From DATLZB01 sp035574175 (lineage in GTDB: Bacteria; Pseudomonadota; Alphaproteobacteria; Rhizobiales; Hyphomicrobiaceae): a DNA stretch of 23,269 nt. The position numbers and the translations under genes were made by a program. Under the pieces are notes generated by a model. That model did not search any database, was not told the DNA's origin, and was given only the letters and a program-made list of their open reading frames with translations. Shown piece after piece: positions 14,678-22,146 of the stretch. The stretch spans positions 1-23,269 of the forward strand of contig DATLZB010000217.1 in NCBI GenBank assembly GCA_035574175.1. Reading direction: 5' to 3'. The stretch's first letter is position 1, and every line of letters begins with the position of its first letter.

Positions 14678-15205
14678 ATGGCCAGGCGGCGAACTCTCAT
14701 CGTGCGCGCCCTGTCGGCAGGAGCAACGCGGGGGACCGTCGAACTCGGACCCCTGCGCTTCAGATGTGCCCTCGGCCGGTCGGGCCGCCGCGTGCGCAAG
14801 CGCGAGGGGGACGGAGCAACCCCGGTCGGCCGTTTCCTGATGCAGCGCGTGCTCTACCGGCCCGATCGCTGCCAGCGGCCCCGCACAGGCCTAAAGACGC
14901 ATGTGCTGCGGCCGACGGACGGCTGGTGCGACTGCCCCCGTGACCGCAATTACAACCGGCCGGTGCGGCTGCCCTATCCGGCGAGCGCCGAGGCCATGTG
15001 GCGCGCGGACGAACTCTACGACCTCGTCGTCGTGCTCAGTCACAACTGCCGCCCGCGGGTGAAGGGGCTTGGAAGTGCAATCTTTTTGCACGTTGCCGCG
15101 CCAGGGCTGGCGCCAACGCAGGGGTGTATAGCGCTTCGGCGCGCCGATCTCATGCGGCTGCTCGCCCAGCTGTCGCGCGGTAGCTCAGTGTGGATCCGAG
15201 GCTGA
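14678..15205 (+). CDS. L,D-transpeptidase (YkuD-type) domain protein
   Basis: A 175-residue protein with a single YkuD-type domain. The catalytic histidine is H138 (FLHVAAPG) and the nucleophile is C150 in PTQGCIALRRADL, the alphaproteobacterial version of the S-H-G-C motif. Other family features are VRALSAG near the start and GRSGRRVRKREGDGATPVGRF (33-53). L,D-transpeptidases form 3-3 crosslinks in peptidoglycan or attach proteins to it; members of this short group are uncharacterised. No signal peptide is visible in any of the possible starts (GTG 14633, ATG 14639, ATG 14678), which is unexpected for a wall enzyme. I chose 14678 because homology begins at MARRRTLIVRAL. It diverges from the response regulator. 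Confidence 0.85.
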   Translation: MARRRTLIVRALSAGATRGTVELGPLRFRCALGRSGRRVRKREGDGATPVGRFLMQRVLYRPDRCQRPRTGLKTHVLRPTDGWCDCPRDRNYNRPVRLPYPASAEAMWRADELYDLVVVLSHNCRPRVKGLGSAIFLHVAAPGLAPTQGCIALRRADLMRLLAQLSRGSSVWIRG

Positions 15206-15220
15206 ACCCTTCAAACAAGG

Positions 15221-15244
15221 GCCGGGTCCCGCGTGGAACCCGGC
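15221..15244. terminator. GC-rich hairpin after the L,D-transpeptidase gene
   Basis: GCCGGGT (15221-15227) pairs perfectly with ACCCGGC (15238-15244) around a ten-base loop, 16 bases after the stop codon. No U-run follows on either strand, so it is a weak or Rho-assisted terminator at best. It sits between the convergent L,D-transpeptidase and amtB genes. Confidence 0.35.
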
Positions 15245-15268
15245 GCCCCATCTGATCTGATTGGCGGT

Positions 15269-15295
15269 GTCCCGCCCTTCCCGCAGCAGCGGGAC
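15269..15295. terminator. GC-rich hairpin after the amtB gene
   Basis: GTCCCGC (15269-15275) pairs with GCGGGAC (15289-15295); an alternative tight hairpin TCCCGC-AGCA-GCGGGA lies at 15279-15294. It lies just past the amtB stop (15302). It lacks a U-run, so termination from it alone is uncertain, but two stable hairpins between convergent genes fit a bidirectional transcription barrier. Confidence 0.35.
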
Positions 15296-15301
15296 GCTCA
15301 G

Positions 15302-16624
15302 CTACTGAACGACCTCGCCGTGAAGGTTGATGTCGAGGCCTTCGATTTCCGCCTGCTGATCGACCCGCAGTCGCATCACAAGCCAGATCACCGACAGGAT
15401 GACGAAGGTCGCCAGCGCGCACCAGATGATGGTCGCCACGACACCATAAAGCTGGATGCCGACCTGGGCGACGTTGCCCTCGAGCAGGCCGGCGGTGCCG
15501 CCGATTGACTCGACCGCGAACACGCCGGTCAAGATGGCACCGATGATGCCGCCGATGCCGTGGATCCCAAACACGTCCAGGCTGTCGTCATAGCCAAGCA
15601 GCCGCTTTAAACCGGCGCAGGCCATGTAACAGCCGACCCCGGCCGCCACGCCGATCAGAAGCGCGCCCTTAGGATCGACGAAACCGGAAGCCGGAGTGAT
15701 GGCGACGAGTCCGGCGATGGCGCCAGAGGCAATGCCAAGCACGCTCGGCTTGCGGGAGACCATCCACTCGGCAAACATCCAGGTTAACGCGGCGGCGGCC
15801 GTGGCAATCTGCGTGACCGCCATGGCCATGCCGGCAGCACCGTTCGCCGCAACGGCAGACCCGGCGTTGAAGCCGAACCAGCCGACCCAAAGCAACGATG
15901 CACCGGTCACCGTGAGCACGAGATTGTGCGGGGCCATGTTCTCCTGCCCATAGCCGTGCCGGCGGCCGAGCATGATTGCAGCGACGAGACCGGCAATGCC
16001 CGAATTGATGTGGACCACCGTGCCGCCGGCGAAGTCGAGAACGCCCGCGCCGCTCAGGAAGCCACCGCCCCACACCCAATGGGCGACCGGGGCGTAGACG
16101 ACGATCACCCACAATGCCAGGAAGACCAGCAGGCTGGAGAACTTCATGCGGTCGGCGATGGCGCCACAGATCAGTGCCGGCGTGATGATCGCGAACGTCA
16201 TCTGGAAGGTCATAAAGACCGACTCAGGAATGGTGCCCTGCAGACCATCCTTGGTCAGGCCGGCGAGGAACATCTTGCTCAAGCCGCCAATGTAGGCGTT
16301 GTTGCTGCCGCCGTCGCTGAAGGCCAATGAGTAGCCGATCGCCATCCACACGATCGTGATCAGGCAGCAGCAGGCGAAACTCTGCATGACGGTGGCGAGT
16401 ACGTTCTTCTTGCGGACCATGCCGCCGTAGAAGAGGGCGATGCCTGGGATGGTCATCAACAACACGAGCGCCGTAGAAGTGAGCATCCAGGCTGTGTCGC
16501 CGCTGTCCAGCGTCGGTGGCGGCTTGGCCGGGTCCTGTGCGAGGGCCGGCATGGCCGAAGCCAGCAAAAGCCCGGCTGCGGCGAGAAAAACTGTTTTGAG
16601 ATCAGGTGTCTTCTCAGACTTCAT
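15302..16624 (-). CDS. amtB: Ammonium transporter AmtB
   Basis: A 440-residue Amt/Mep/Rh channel preceded by a signal peptide (hydrophobic core 11-30, cleavage near ALAQ), as in E. coli AmtB, with eleven membrane helices. Key residues can be read: D197 in LDFAGGTVVHINSGIAG, the twin pore histidines H205 and H355 (FGIHGIGGI), phenylalanines in FMTFQMTFAIITPALICG, and AHWVWGGGFL. It conducts ammonia/ammonium across the inner membrane and is blocked by unmodified GlnK when nitrogen is plentiful. The start at 16624 is decided by AGGGGAA seven bases upstream; upstream in-frame ATGs at 16645 and 16762 are less likely and the latter overlaps glnK. It lies 58 bases downstream of glnK, the classic arrangement. 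Confidence 0.97.
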   Translation of the reverse strand: MKSEKTPDLKTVFLAAAGLLLASAMPALAQDPAKPPPTLDSGDTAWMLTSTALVLLMTIPGIALFYGGMVRKKNVLATVMQSFACCCLITIVWMAIGYSLAFSDGGSNNAYIGGLSKMFLAGLTKDGLQGTIPESVFMTFQMTFAIITPALICGAIADRMKFSSLLVFLALWVIVVYAPVAHWVWGGGFLSGAGVLDFAGGTVVHINSGIAGLVAAIMLGRRHGYGQENMAPHNLVLTVTGASLLWVGWFGFNAGSAVAANGAAGMAMAVTQIATAAAALTWMFAEWMVSRKPSVLGIASGAIAGLVAITPASGFVDPKGALLIGVAAGVGCYMACAGLKRLLGYDDSLDVFGIHGIGGIIGAILTGVFAVESIGGTAGLLEGNVAQVGIQLYGVVATIIWCALATFVILSVIWLVMRLRVDQQAEIEGLDINLHGEVVQ

Positions 16625-16682
16625 GTCAGGCTTCCCCTTTTGCATCAAAAGCTCTGCGGCGGAAATTGAGCGCCCGGCCGGG

Positions 16683-17021
16683 TCAGAGCGCGTTGTCGTC
16701 GGTCTCTCCGGTGCGGATGCGGACGGTGTGGTCGACGGTGGATACGAAGATCTTGCCGTCACCGATCTGGCCGGTCTTGGCGGCCCGGATAATGGCTTCG
16801 ACGGCCTTGTCGGCGTCAGCCGTCGGCAGCACGATCTCGACCTTGACCTTGGGGAGGAAATTCACGGAGTACTCGGCCCCCCGGTAAATCTCCGTATGCC
16901 CCTTCTGCCGTCCGTAGCCCTTCACCTCGGTAACGGTCATGCCCTGCAAACCGATGTCCGTCAGCGCAGTGCGCACCTCATCGAGCTTGAAGGGCTTGAT
17001 GATCGCTGTAACGAGCTTCAT
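16683..17021 (-). CDS. glnK: Nitrogen regulatory protein PII (GlnK)
   Basis: A 112-residue PII signal protein, the standard length. It begins MKLVTAIIKPFKLDEV and carries the T-loop VKGYGRQKGHTEIYRGAEY with the uridylylated tyrosine Y51, then the family signature KVKVEIVLPTADADKAVEAI and GDGKIFVSTVDHTVRIRTGE, which forms the nucleotide pocket. GlnK senses ATP/ADP and 2-oxoglutarate, is modified by GlnD, and plugs AmtB. Co-transcription with amtB supports GlnK rather than GlnB. AGGGGG seven bases upstream decides the start at 17021; an in-frame ATG at 17084 would add a non-conserved extension. A sigma-54-like element lies about 110 bases upstream. Confidence 0.96.
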   Translation of the reverse strand: MKLVTAIIKPFKLDEVRTALTDIGLQGMTVTEVKGYGRQKGHTEIYRGAEYSVNFLPKVKVEIVLPTADADKAVEAIIRAAKTGQIGDGKIFVSTVDHTVRIRTGETDDNAL

Positions 17022-17133
17022 GTCGGCACCCCCTTCCAAGGCCCCGGCCGGGTGCATGCCTTCCCGTACTGGAGCCAGCCACACCGCTCCCGCGCCCGGC
17101 CCACGGGCGGGCGCGCTCGGTCAAGAAAGGGAG

Positions 17134-17148
17134 TCAAGAGCCGTGCCA
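17134..17148 (-). promoter_or_regulatory. Sigma-54-like promoter candidate for glnK-amtB
   Basis: Read on the minus strand, TGGCACG-GCTC-TTGA matches the RpoN consensus TGGCACG-N4-TTGC with correct spacing, except that the nearly invariant GC of the -12 element is GA. It lies in the right place for glnK, giving a leader of about 100 bases. NtrC control of glnK-amtB is well known in Proteobacteria, but the -12 mismatch leaves this uncertain. No clear NtrC dyad was found upstream. Confidence 0.4.
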
Positions 17149-17277
17149 ATCACGCAGGTCGCAGCTATCCAATTGAAATTTCGTTCGTAATTTGGAGCTG
17201 CCCAAGTTCCGAGCAGAGGCTACGTGCCTTTTTCTGCTTGCAAATTAGGCAGAATGCCGAGATTGCCTGATCTTCAA

Positions 17278-18168
17278 TCAACGGCTTGAATTGCGGACGC
17301 GCATCAAGCCCTCCTGAGCGACTGAGGCCACCAGCTTGCCGTCACGAGCGAACACGCTGCCGCGGCAAAAGCCACGGGCACCGTGCGCGGAGGGACTGTC
17401 CTGCACGTAGAGGAACCACTCGTCGGCTCGGAACGGCCGATGCAGCCAGAGCGCGTGGTCGAGACTCGCAAGCTGCAGGTCCGGATCGAACAGCAGACGC
17501 CCATGGGCGATGAGCGCCGTGTCGAGCAGCGTGAAATCCGACGCATAGGCGAGAATACAGTGGTGCAGCTTGGGATCGTCCGGAAGGCGGCCGTTGGCCC
17601 GCATCCACACGCTCTGCACCGGCTCGGCCGCCTGGCGCTTGAGAAAGCGGTCAACCTCGATTGGGCGCAGCTCGATGGGGCGTTCGCGCTGCCAGTAGCC
17701 GCGCATACTTTTCGGCAGATGGGCGAGGAGCCGCACCTTCAATTCCTCTTCGCTCGGTAACTCCTCAGGCTGCGGTACCTTCGGCATTGTCGCCTGATGC
17801 TCGAAGCCAGGCTCGCTGCGGTGAAAAGACACGCTCATGGAGAAGATGGCACTGCCCTTCTGGATCGCTTTGACGCGCCGGGTGGTGAAGCTCGACCCAT
17901 CCCGGATACGTTCAACCTCGTAGATGATGGGGCGGCTCGGATCGCCGGCGAGGAGGAAGTATCCGTGCATGGAGTGCGCCGTGCGCGGCTCTGCCACGGT
18001 GCGTACCGCCGCCACCAGAGCCTGACCCAAAACCTGGCCGCCGTAGACGCGTTGCCAGCCTTGCGCAGGACTTGTGCCGCGAAACAGGTTCTCCTCGAGC
18101 TGCTCGAGGTCGAGCAACGATACGAGCGCAGCAAGCGCGCCCTGGGAATTGTCTTCGGCGGCTGGCAT
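17278..18168 (-). CDS. tesB: Acyl-CoA thioesterase II
   Basis: A 296-residue double hot-dog thioesterase of the TesB family that hydrolyses medium- and long-chain acyl-CoAs in the cytoplasm. It shows VYGGQVLGQALVAA (41-54), HSMHGYFLLAGDPSRPI (65-81), RDGSSFTTRRVKAIQ (89-103) and, in the second repeat, AYASDFTLLDTA, LASLDHALWLHRPF and the final ASVAQEGLMR. The catalytic positions of E. coli TesB (D204, T228, Q278) map with exact spacing to D211, S235 and Q285, serine replacing threonine. Length is normal. GAGGAA six bases upstream supports the start at 18168. It diverges from the FAD hydroxylase gene and is 256 bases upstream of glnK on the same strand, too far to assume one operon. Confidence 0.95.
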   Translation of the reverse strand: MPAAEDNSQGALAALVSLLDLEQLEENLFRGTSPAQGWQRVYGGQVLGQALVAAVRTVAEPRTAHSMHGYFLLAGDPSRPIIYEVERIRDGSSFTTRRVKAIQKGSAIFSMSVSFHRSEPGFEHQATMPKVPQPEELPSEEELKVRLLAHLPKSMRGYWQRERPIELRPIEVDRFLKRQAAEPVQSVWMRANGRLPDDPKLHHCILAYASDFTLLDTALIAHGRLLFDPDLQLASLDHALWLHRPFRADEWFLYVQDSPSAHGARGFCRGSVFARDGKLVASVAQEGLMRVRNSSR

Positions 18169-18285
18169 GCTGGGTTCCTCGTGTCTGGTGGCTTCCTACA
18201 GAGGGAAAGGGGAAAGGATGCGCCGTTGCGCTGTCAAGCCGCGGCAAGCATAGCAGCACAGAGGCGATGACCGAAACGGCGACCA

Positions 18286-19527
18286 ATGGCGACAAATAAT
18301 GACAGAGATGCCGACGTCGTAATCGTCGGAGCCAGCTTCGCCGGCCAGGCGCTGGCGCTGGCACTGGCGCGCATGTTGGGACCCGAAATCAGGATCATGA
18401 TCGCCGACCGCGGCGGCCCGGCAGGGGCTGATGCCGCCGATCCGCGGGCGTTCGCGCTTTCGCACGCCTCCCGGCAGATGCTCGAAGTGCTTGGGGTGTG
18501 GCAGCGGATCGCGAGCGAAGCGCAGCCGATCGAGCAGATCGAAATCACCGACTCCTTCTTGGATGCCGGCGTGCGCCCTGTGCTGCTCAGTTACGACAAC
18601 ACCGTCGAGAATGGAGTGCGGGCGAGCAGCATCATGCCGGCGGCGGCGCTTGCGGCAGCGCTCAGCGCCGCAGTCGAGGGCGAGCGCTCGATCGCGATCC
18701 GCAGGCAAAGCGAAATATCGGGCTTTGCCATCGACGAGTTCGGTGCCACGCTTGCGCTTGCCGGGGGTGACTTCGTTCGCGCGACTCTTGCCGTGGCAGC
18801 GGACGGCCGCAACTCCACGCTGCGGCGGGCGGCCGGTATCAAGATCGTCGGCTGGCATCATCCGCAGATCGGTATCGTGACCGTCGTCAGCCACGAGCGG
18901 CCCCACGAAGGCGTTGCCGTGCAGCACTTCCTGCCCGGAGGACCTTTCGCGATCCTGCCGCTTAAGGGCTCGCGGTCGTGCGTAACGTGGACCGAGCACG
19001 AAGACGTCGGGCGCCGCATCATGGCGCTCGACGAGGGGGCATTCCTGGCCGAGGTCGACAAGCGCTTCGGCGGCCGGTTGGGCCGGCTTTCGCTGGAGGG
19101 GCCGCGCCGCTGCTGGAGACTCAAGATGCATCTGGCACGATCCTACGTGACCAAGCGAGTGGCCCTCGTCGGCGATGCCGCGCACAGCGTGCACCCGATC
19201 GCGGGGCAAGGCCTCAATCTCGCTTTCCGCGACGTCGCAGCGCTCGCCGAAGTGGTAATCGAAGCAGCCCGGCTCGGGCTCGACCTCGGGGATGCGACCA
19301 TGCTCCAGCGCTACGAGCGGTGGCGGCGATTCGACTCGGCGGTGTCGGCGGCCACTTTCGATGCGCTAAACCGGCTGTTCTCACGCGATGTCGCGCTGCT
19401 GCGCTCGATGCGCGAGGCGGGCCTCGGGATGGTCGACCGGCTGCCGGAACTGAAGCGGCTGTTGGTCAACGAGGCGGCCGGACTTGCTGGCGAGCTACCG
19501 CGACTGCTCAAGGGCGAACGCGTGTGA
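18286..19527 (+). CDS. FAD-dependent hydroxylase of the UbiH/UbiF/COQ6 family
   Basis: A 413-residue class A flavoprotein monooxygenase. The FAD-binding signature VVIVGASFAG (11-20) opens the protein, DG motif VAADGRNS lies at 170-177, and the second FAD motif LVGDAAHSVHPIAGQGLNLAFRDV starts at about residue 294. The last stretch is the COQ6/UbiH hallmark. Such enzymes hydroxylate the ring of ubiquinone precursors, using NAD(P)H-derived electrons and oxygen at the membrane. Alphaproteobacteria have several variants (UbiH, UbiF, UbiL), and which ring position this one uses cannot be told. The start at 18286 fits homology, though the ribosome-binding site is poor. The facing gene (DUF1285) ends 14 bases downstream. 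Confidence 0.93.
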   Translation: MATNNDRDADVVIVGASFAGQALALALARMLGPEIRIMIADRGGPAGADAADPRAFALSHASRQMLEVLGVWQRIASEAQPIEQIEITDSFLDAGVRPVLLSYDNTVENGVRASSIMPAAALAAALSAAVEGERSIAIRRQSEISGFAIDEFGATLALAGGDFVRATLAVAADGRNSTLRRAAGIKIVGWHHPQIGIVTVVSHERPHEGVAVQHFLPGGPFAILPLKGSRSCVTWTEHEDVGRRIMALDEGAFLAEVDKRFGGRLGRLSLEGPRRCWRLKMHLARSYVTKRVALVGDAAHSVHPIAGQGLNLAFRDVAALAEVVIEAARLGLDLGDATMLQRYERWRRFDSAVSAATFDALNRLFSRDVALLRSMREAGLGMVDRLPELKRLLVNEAAGLAGELPRLLKGERV

Positions 19528-19541
19528 GCTGCCGTGGGCTT

Positions 19542-20096
19542 TCAAGTCTTTAACCGAAAACGGGTGCCGTTGCTCCAAACGACAGGGTTGCCTTGCTGAT
19601 CCGGAACGGCGCGCTCCACGAGATCGAGGGTGAGGGCGCGCGTCAAAAGCGCCTCAAGCCGGCCGCGCACGTGGAGATAGGGCTTCAGTCCCCCGCTTGG
19701 GGCCTCCGTCACGAAGCGCAGCGGATGCTCGGGTCCGCAGGCGACGATGTCGTCGACGTTGGTTCGAAAGATGATCCGCTGGTCAGCACCTTCGCCAAAG
19801 GTCTCCATCTCCACGGCGAGGAACGGCGCGTCCTCGACGGCGACATCAATTTTCTCTGCCGGAGTGACCAGATAATAGCGCCCATTCGCCTCCCGCCTGA
19901 GCACGCGCGCGAACAGCTTGACCAACGCCATGCGGCGGATCGGGCTGCCGCGATAGCTCCAGGTGCCGTCGCTGTGAATTGCGAGGCCGATGTCGCCGCA
20001 GTAGGGTGGGTTCCAGGCCTCAAGAAGGGGCGGAGGGCCCTGCGGGGCCGAGCGCAGGAGCGTCTCGAACCGCTCGATCCCAGAGGTTTGTTTCAT
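19542..20096 (-). CDS. DUF1285 domain protein
   Basis: A 184-residue conserved protein of unknown function. It matches the DUF1285 pattern: CGDIGLAIHSDGTWSYRGSPIRRMALVKLFARVLRRE near the N-terminus, then YYLVTPAEKIDVAVEDAPFLAVEM and a C-terminal part beginning RFVTEAPSGGLKPYLHVRGRLEALLTRAL. There is no signal peptide or membrane helix, so it is cytoplasmic. The family is widespread in Proteobacteria and often sits, as here, divergent from the MoxR/DUF58 cluster; no activity is established. I set the start at 20096 (MKQTSGIERF); a longer frame to 20204 would overlap the moxR-like gene. The ribosome-binding site is weak. Confidence 0.9.
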   Translation of the reverse strand: MKQTSGIERFETLLRSAPQGPPPLLEAWNPPYCGDIGLAIHSDGTWSYRGSPIRRMALVKLFARVLRREANGRYYLVTPAEKIDVAVEDAPFLAVEMETFGEGADQRIIFRTNVDDIVACGPEHPLRFVTEAPSGGLKPYLHVRGRLEALLTRALTLDLVERAVPDQQGNPVVWSNGTRFRLKT

Positions 20097-20123
20097 ATTG
20101 TGACCACTTTCGCCGCGGCACAG

Positions 20124-20160
20124 TTCCTGCAGCCCAAACCGCGCTCTATATATTACCCCA
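20124..20160 (+). promoter_or_regulatory. Promoter-like element directly before the MoxR start (possible leaderless transcript)
   Basis: CTATATATTA (20146-20155) is the clearest -10-like element in the region, with a poor -35 candidate TTCCTG at 20124. The ATG follows seven or eight bases after the -10, where transcription would start, and no Shine-Dalgarno sequence precedes it. The mRNA may therefore begin at or next to the start codon. Confidence 0.45.
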
Positions 20161-21159
20161 ATGACGACGCTCACCCAGACCCCGGACGATATCGTCCCTC
20201 GCATCGAGGCCGCCGGCGAGCGGCTCCGACGCGTTCATAAGGCTGCGGCCTCCGTGATCTTCGGCCAGGATCTCGTCATCGAGAGGACGCTGGTCACGCT
20301 GCTGGCGGGCGGCCACGCCCTGCTGATCGGCGTGCCGGGCCTTGCCAAGACGCTGCTCGTCGACACGCTCGGCAAGGTGCTGGGGCTTGAGGCCAAGCGC
20401 ATCCAGTTCACACCGGACCTGATGCCCTCTGACATCATCGGCTCGGAGGTGCTCGAGGAAGGGGCCGCCCAGCGGCGGTCGTTCCGATTCATCCCCGGCC
20501 CCATCTTCACGCAGCTGCTGATGGCCGACGAGATCAACCGGGCGAGCCCCAAGACTCAGTCGGCGCTGCTGCAAGCCATGCAGGAGCATCACGTCACGGT
20601 CGCTGGCCAGCGGCACGACGTGCCCACCCCGTTTCATGTGCTCGCAACACAAAATCCGCTCGAGCAGGAGGGCACCTACCCGCTTCCCGAGGCGCAACTC
20701 GACCGCTTTCTGCTGCAGATCGACGTCAGCTACCCCGACCTGGCGGCCGAGCGGCGCATGCTGTTTGCGACGACCGGCGTGGAAGAGCGCAAACTCGAAG
20801 CGATCTTTTCGGCCCAGGAGCTGATGGCTGCCCAACGCCTGGTCCGTCAGATCCCGATTCCCGACAAGGTGGTCGAGGCGATCTTGCAACTCGTTCGCTC
20901 GGCGCGACCAGATGCGGGAGCCGGCGAGGAGACGCGGCGCCTCATCGCGTGGGGACCCGGGCCACGGGCCAGCCAGGCGCTGACCCTCGCAGTACGGGCC
21001 AAGGCGTTGCTCGATGGGCGGCTGGCGCCATCCGTGGACGATGTGGTGGCGCTCGCCGAGCCCGTCCTCAAGCACCGCATGGCACTGTCGTTCACGGCGC
21101 GGACAGAGGGTCAGGAGATCAGCACCGTGATTGCCCGCCTCGTCGAGCGGCTGGAGTGA
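20161..21159 (+). CDS. MoxR-family AAA+ ATPase
   Basis: A 332-residue AAA+ ATPase of the MoxR group. Walker A is GVPGLAKT (57-64), Walker B is LLMADEIN (119-126), and sensor and lid regions follow: LATQNPLEQEGTYPLPEAQLDRF, then the C-terminal AAA-lid ending SFTARTEGQEISTVIARLVERL. MoxR proteins act as chaperones that help assemble or activate von Willebrand factor A (VWA) proteins. The neighbours fit exactly: a DUF58 protein and a BatA-like membrane protein follow on the same strand. The ATG at 20161 has no ribosome-binding site but sits just after a promoter-like TATATATT. Length is typical. The downstream gene starts six bases after the stop. Confidence 0.95.
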   Translation: MTTLTQTPDDIVPRIEAAGERLRRVHKAAASVIFGQDLVIERTLVTLLAGGHALLIGVPGLAKTLLVDTLGKVLGLEAKRIQFTPDLMPSDIIGSEVLEEGAAQRRSFRFIPGPIFTQLLMADEINRASPKTQSALLQAMQEHHVTVAGQRHDVPTPFHVLATQNPLEQEGTYPLPEAQLDRFLLQIDVSYPDLAAERRMLFATTGVEERKLEAIFSAQELMAAQRLVRQIPIPDKVVEAILQLVRSARPDAGAGEETRRLIAWGPGPRASQALTLAVRAKALLDGRLAPSVDDVVALAEPVLKHRMALSFTARTEGQEISTVIARLVERLE

Positions 21160-21165
21160 GGCGGC

Positions 21166-22146
21166 GTGGCGGCGTGGTCGAGACCAATGCTGGACCCCGG
21201 TCGAGGGGCCGAGGTGCTTGCCCTGGAGGCCGAGGCACACAGCCTTGCCGACCGTCTGCCGGAACTGCTGATCGAAGCAATGCGGATCGCGGTGACCGTG
21301 GCCCACGGCATTCACGGCCGGCGCCGTGCCGGACCCGGTGAAACCTTCTGGCAGTTCCGCCAGTTCCAGTCGAGCGATGCGGCTACTCTCATCGACTGGC
21401 GCCGCTCGGCAAGCTCCGACCTCCTGTTCGTGCGGGAACGCGAATGGGAGGCCGCGCACACCATTTGGCTGTGGCCCGATTTGTCGGCATCGATGCGCTT
21501 CAGGAGCCACCTTTCGAACGTCGCCAAGCGCGAGCGCGCGTTGGTGCTGACATTGGCGCTGGCGGAGCTTCTGGTCAGGGGCGGCGAGCGAATCGCGTTG
21601 CTCGGCTTGACGCGGCCTTCGGCCAGTCGCAATGCGACAACGAAACTGGCCGAGGCCATCACCAGCAATATCGGATCGCCGGCGCTCGATGCCAGTCTGC
21701 CGCCGCCCGAGCGGTTGAGCCGCTTCTCAGGCATCGTGCTGTTCAGCGATTTCCTCGAACCTGTGGATTCGATCGGCGAACGGCTGAAGGCGCTGGCCTC
21801 CAGCGGCATCTCCGGCCATCTTGTTCAGGTGCTCGATCCGGCCGAGGAGACCTTGCCCTATGCGGGCCGAACGGAGTTCGTCGGGCTCGAAGACGACGCG
21901 CGCTGGATTGCCGATCGCGCCGAAAGCCTCAGAGGTGCCTATTCCCGAGCGCTCCGGCTGCATCGTGCCGCTATCGAAAATATCGCCAGCCGGCTCGGCT
22001 GGTCCTTTTTGGTCCATCATACTGATCGGCCGGCGGCGGAGCCGCTGCTGACGATGATCATGCGGCTCGGCAGCGGCGGTCAGGATTATCGCTGGACAAC
22101 GGCCAGTGGAAACGTCCCGGTCCGCAGCATGGGAACGAACCCATGA
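21166..22146 (+). CDS. DUF58 domain protein (VWA-like)
   Basis: A 326-residue cytoplasmic DUF58 protein. The family core HGRRRAGPGETFWQFRQFQSSDAATLIDWRRSASSDLLFVRE matches residues about 50-91, and a VWA-like metal site is visible as DLSAS (D105, S107, S109) in WLWPDLSASMRF, with the other VWA strands (VLFSDF, GHLVQVLDPAEE) following. DUF58 proteins are the presumed substrates of MoxR chaperones. The start is GTG at 21166 with GAGG four to five bases upstream; the first ATG, at 21187, is an alternative. The TGA stop overlaps the ATG of the next gene by two bases (ATGA), a sign of translational coupling. Confidence 0.9.
   Translation: MAAWSRPMLDPGRGAEVLALEAEAHSLADRLPELLIEAMRIAVTVAHGIHGRRRAGPGETFWQFRQFQSSDAATLIDWRRSASSDLLFVREREWEAAHTIWLWPDLSASMRFRSHLSNVAKRERALVLTLALAELLVRGGERIALLGLTRPSASRNATTKLAEAITSNIGSPALDASLPPPERLSRFSGIVLFSDFLEPVDSIGERLKALASSGISGHLVQVLDPAEETLPYAGRTEFVGLEDDARWIADRAESLRGAYSRALRLHRAAIENIASRLGWSFLVHHTDRPAAEPLLTMIMRLGSGGQDYRWTTASGNVPVRSMGTNP

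Noticed and set aside
18196..19209. 337-codon minus-strand frame over the FAD hydroxylase gene
   Set aside because: Antisense shadow; the plus strand shows three FAD motifs in order.
20146..21510. 454-codon open frame antisense to the MoxR and DUF58 genes
   Set aside because: The opposite strand encodes proteins with clear Walker and VWA-like motifs; this frame has low-complexity Arg/His/Gly composition and no recognisable family.
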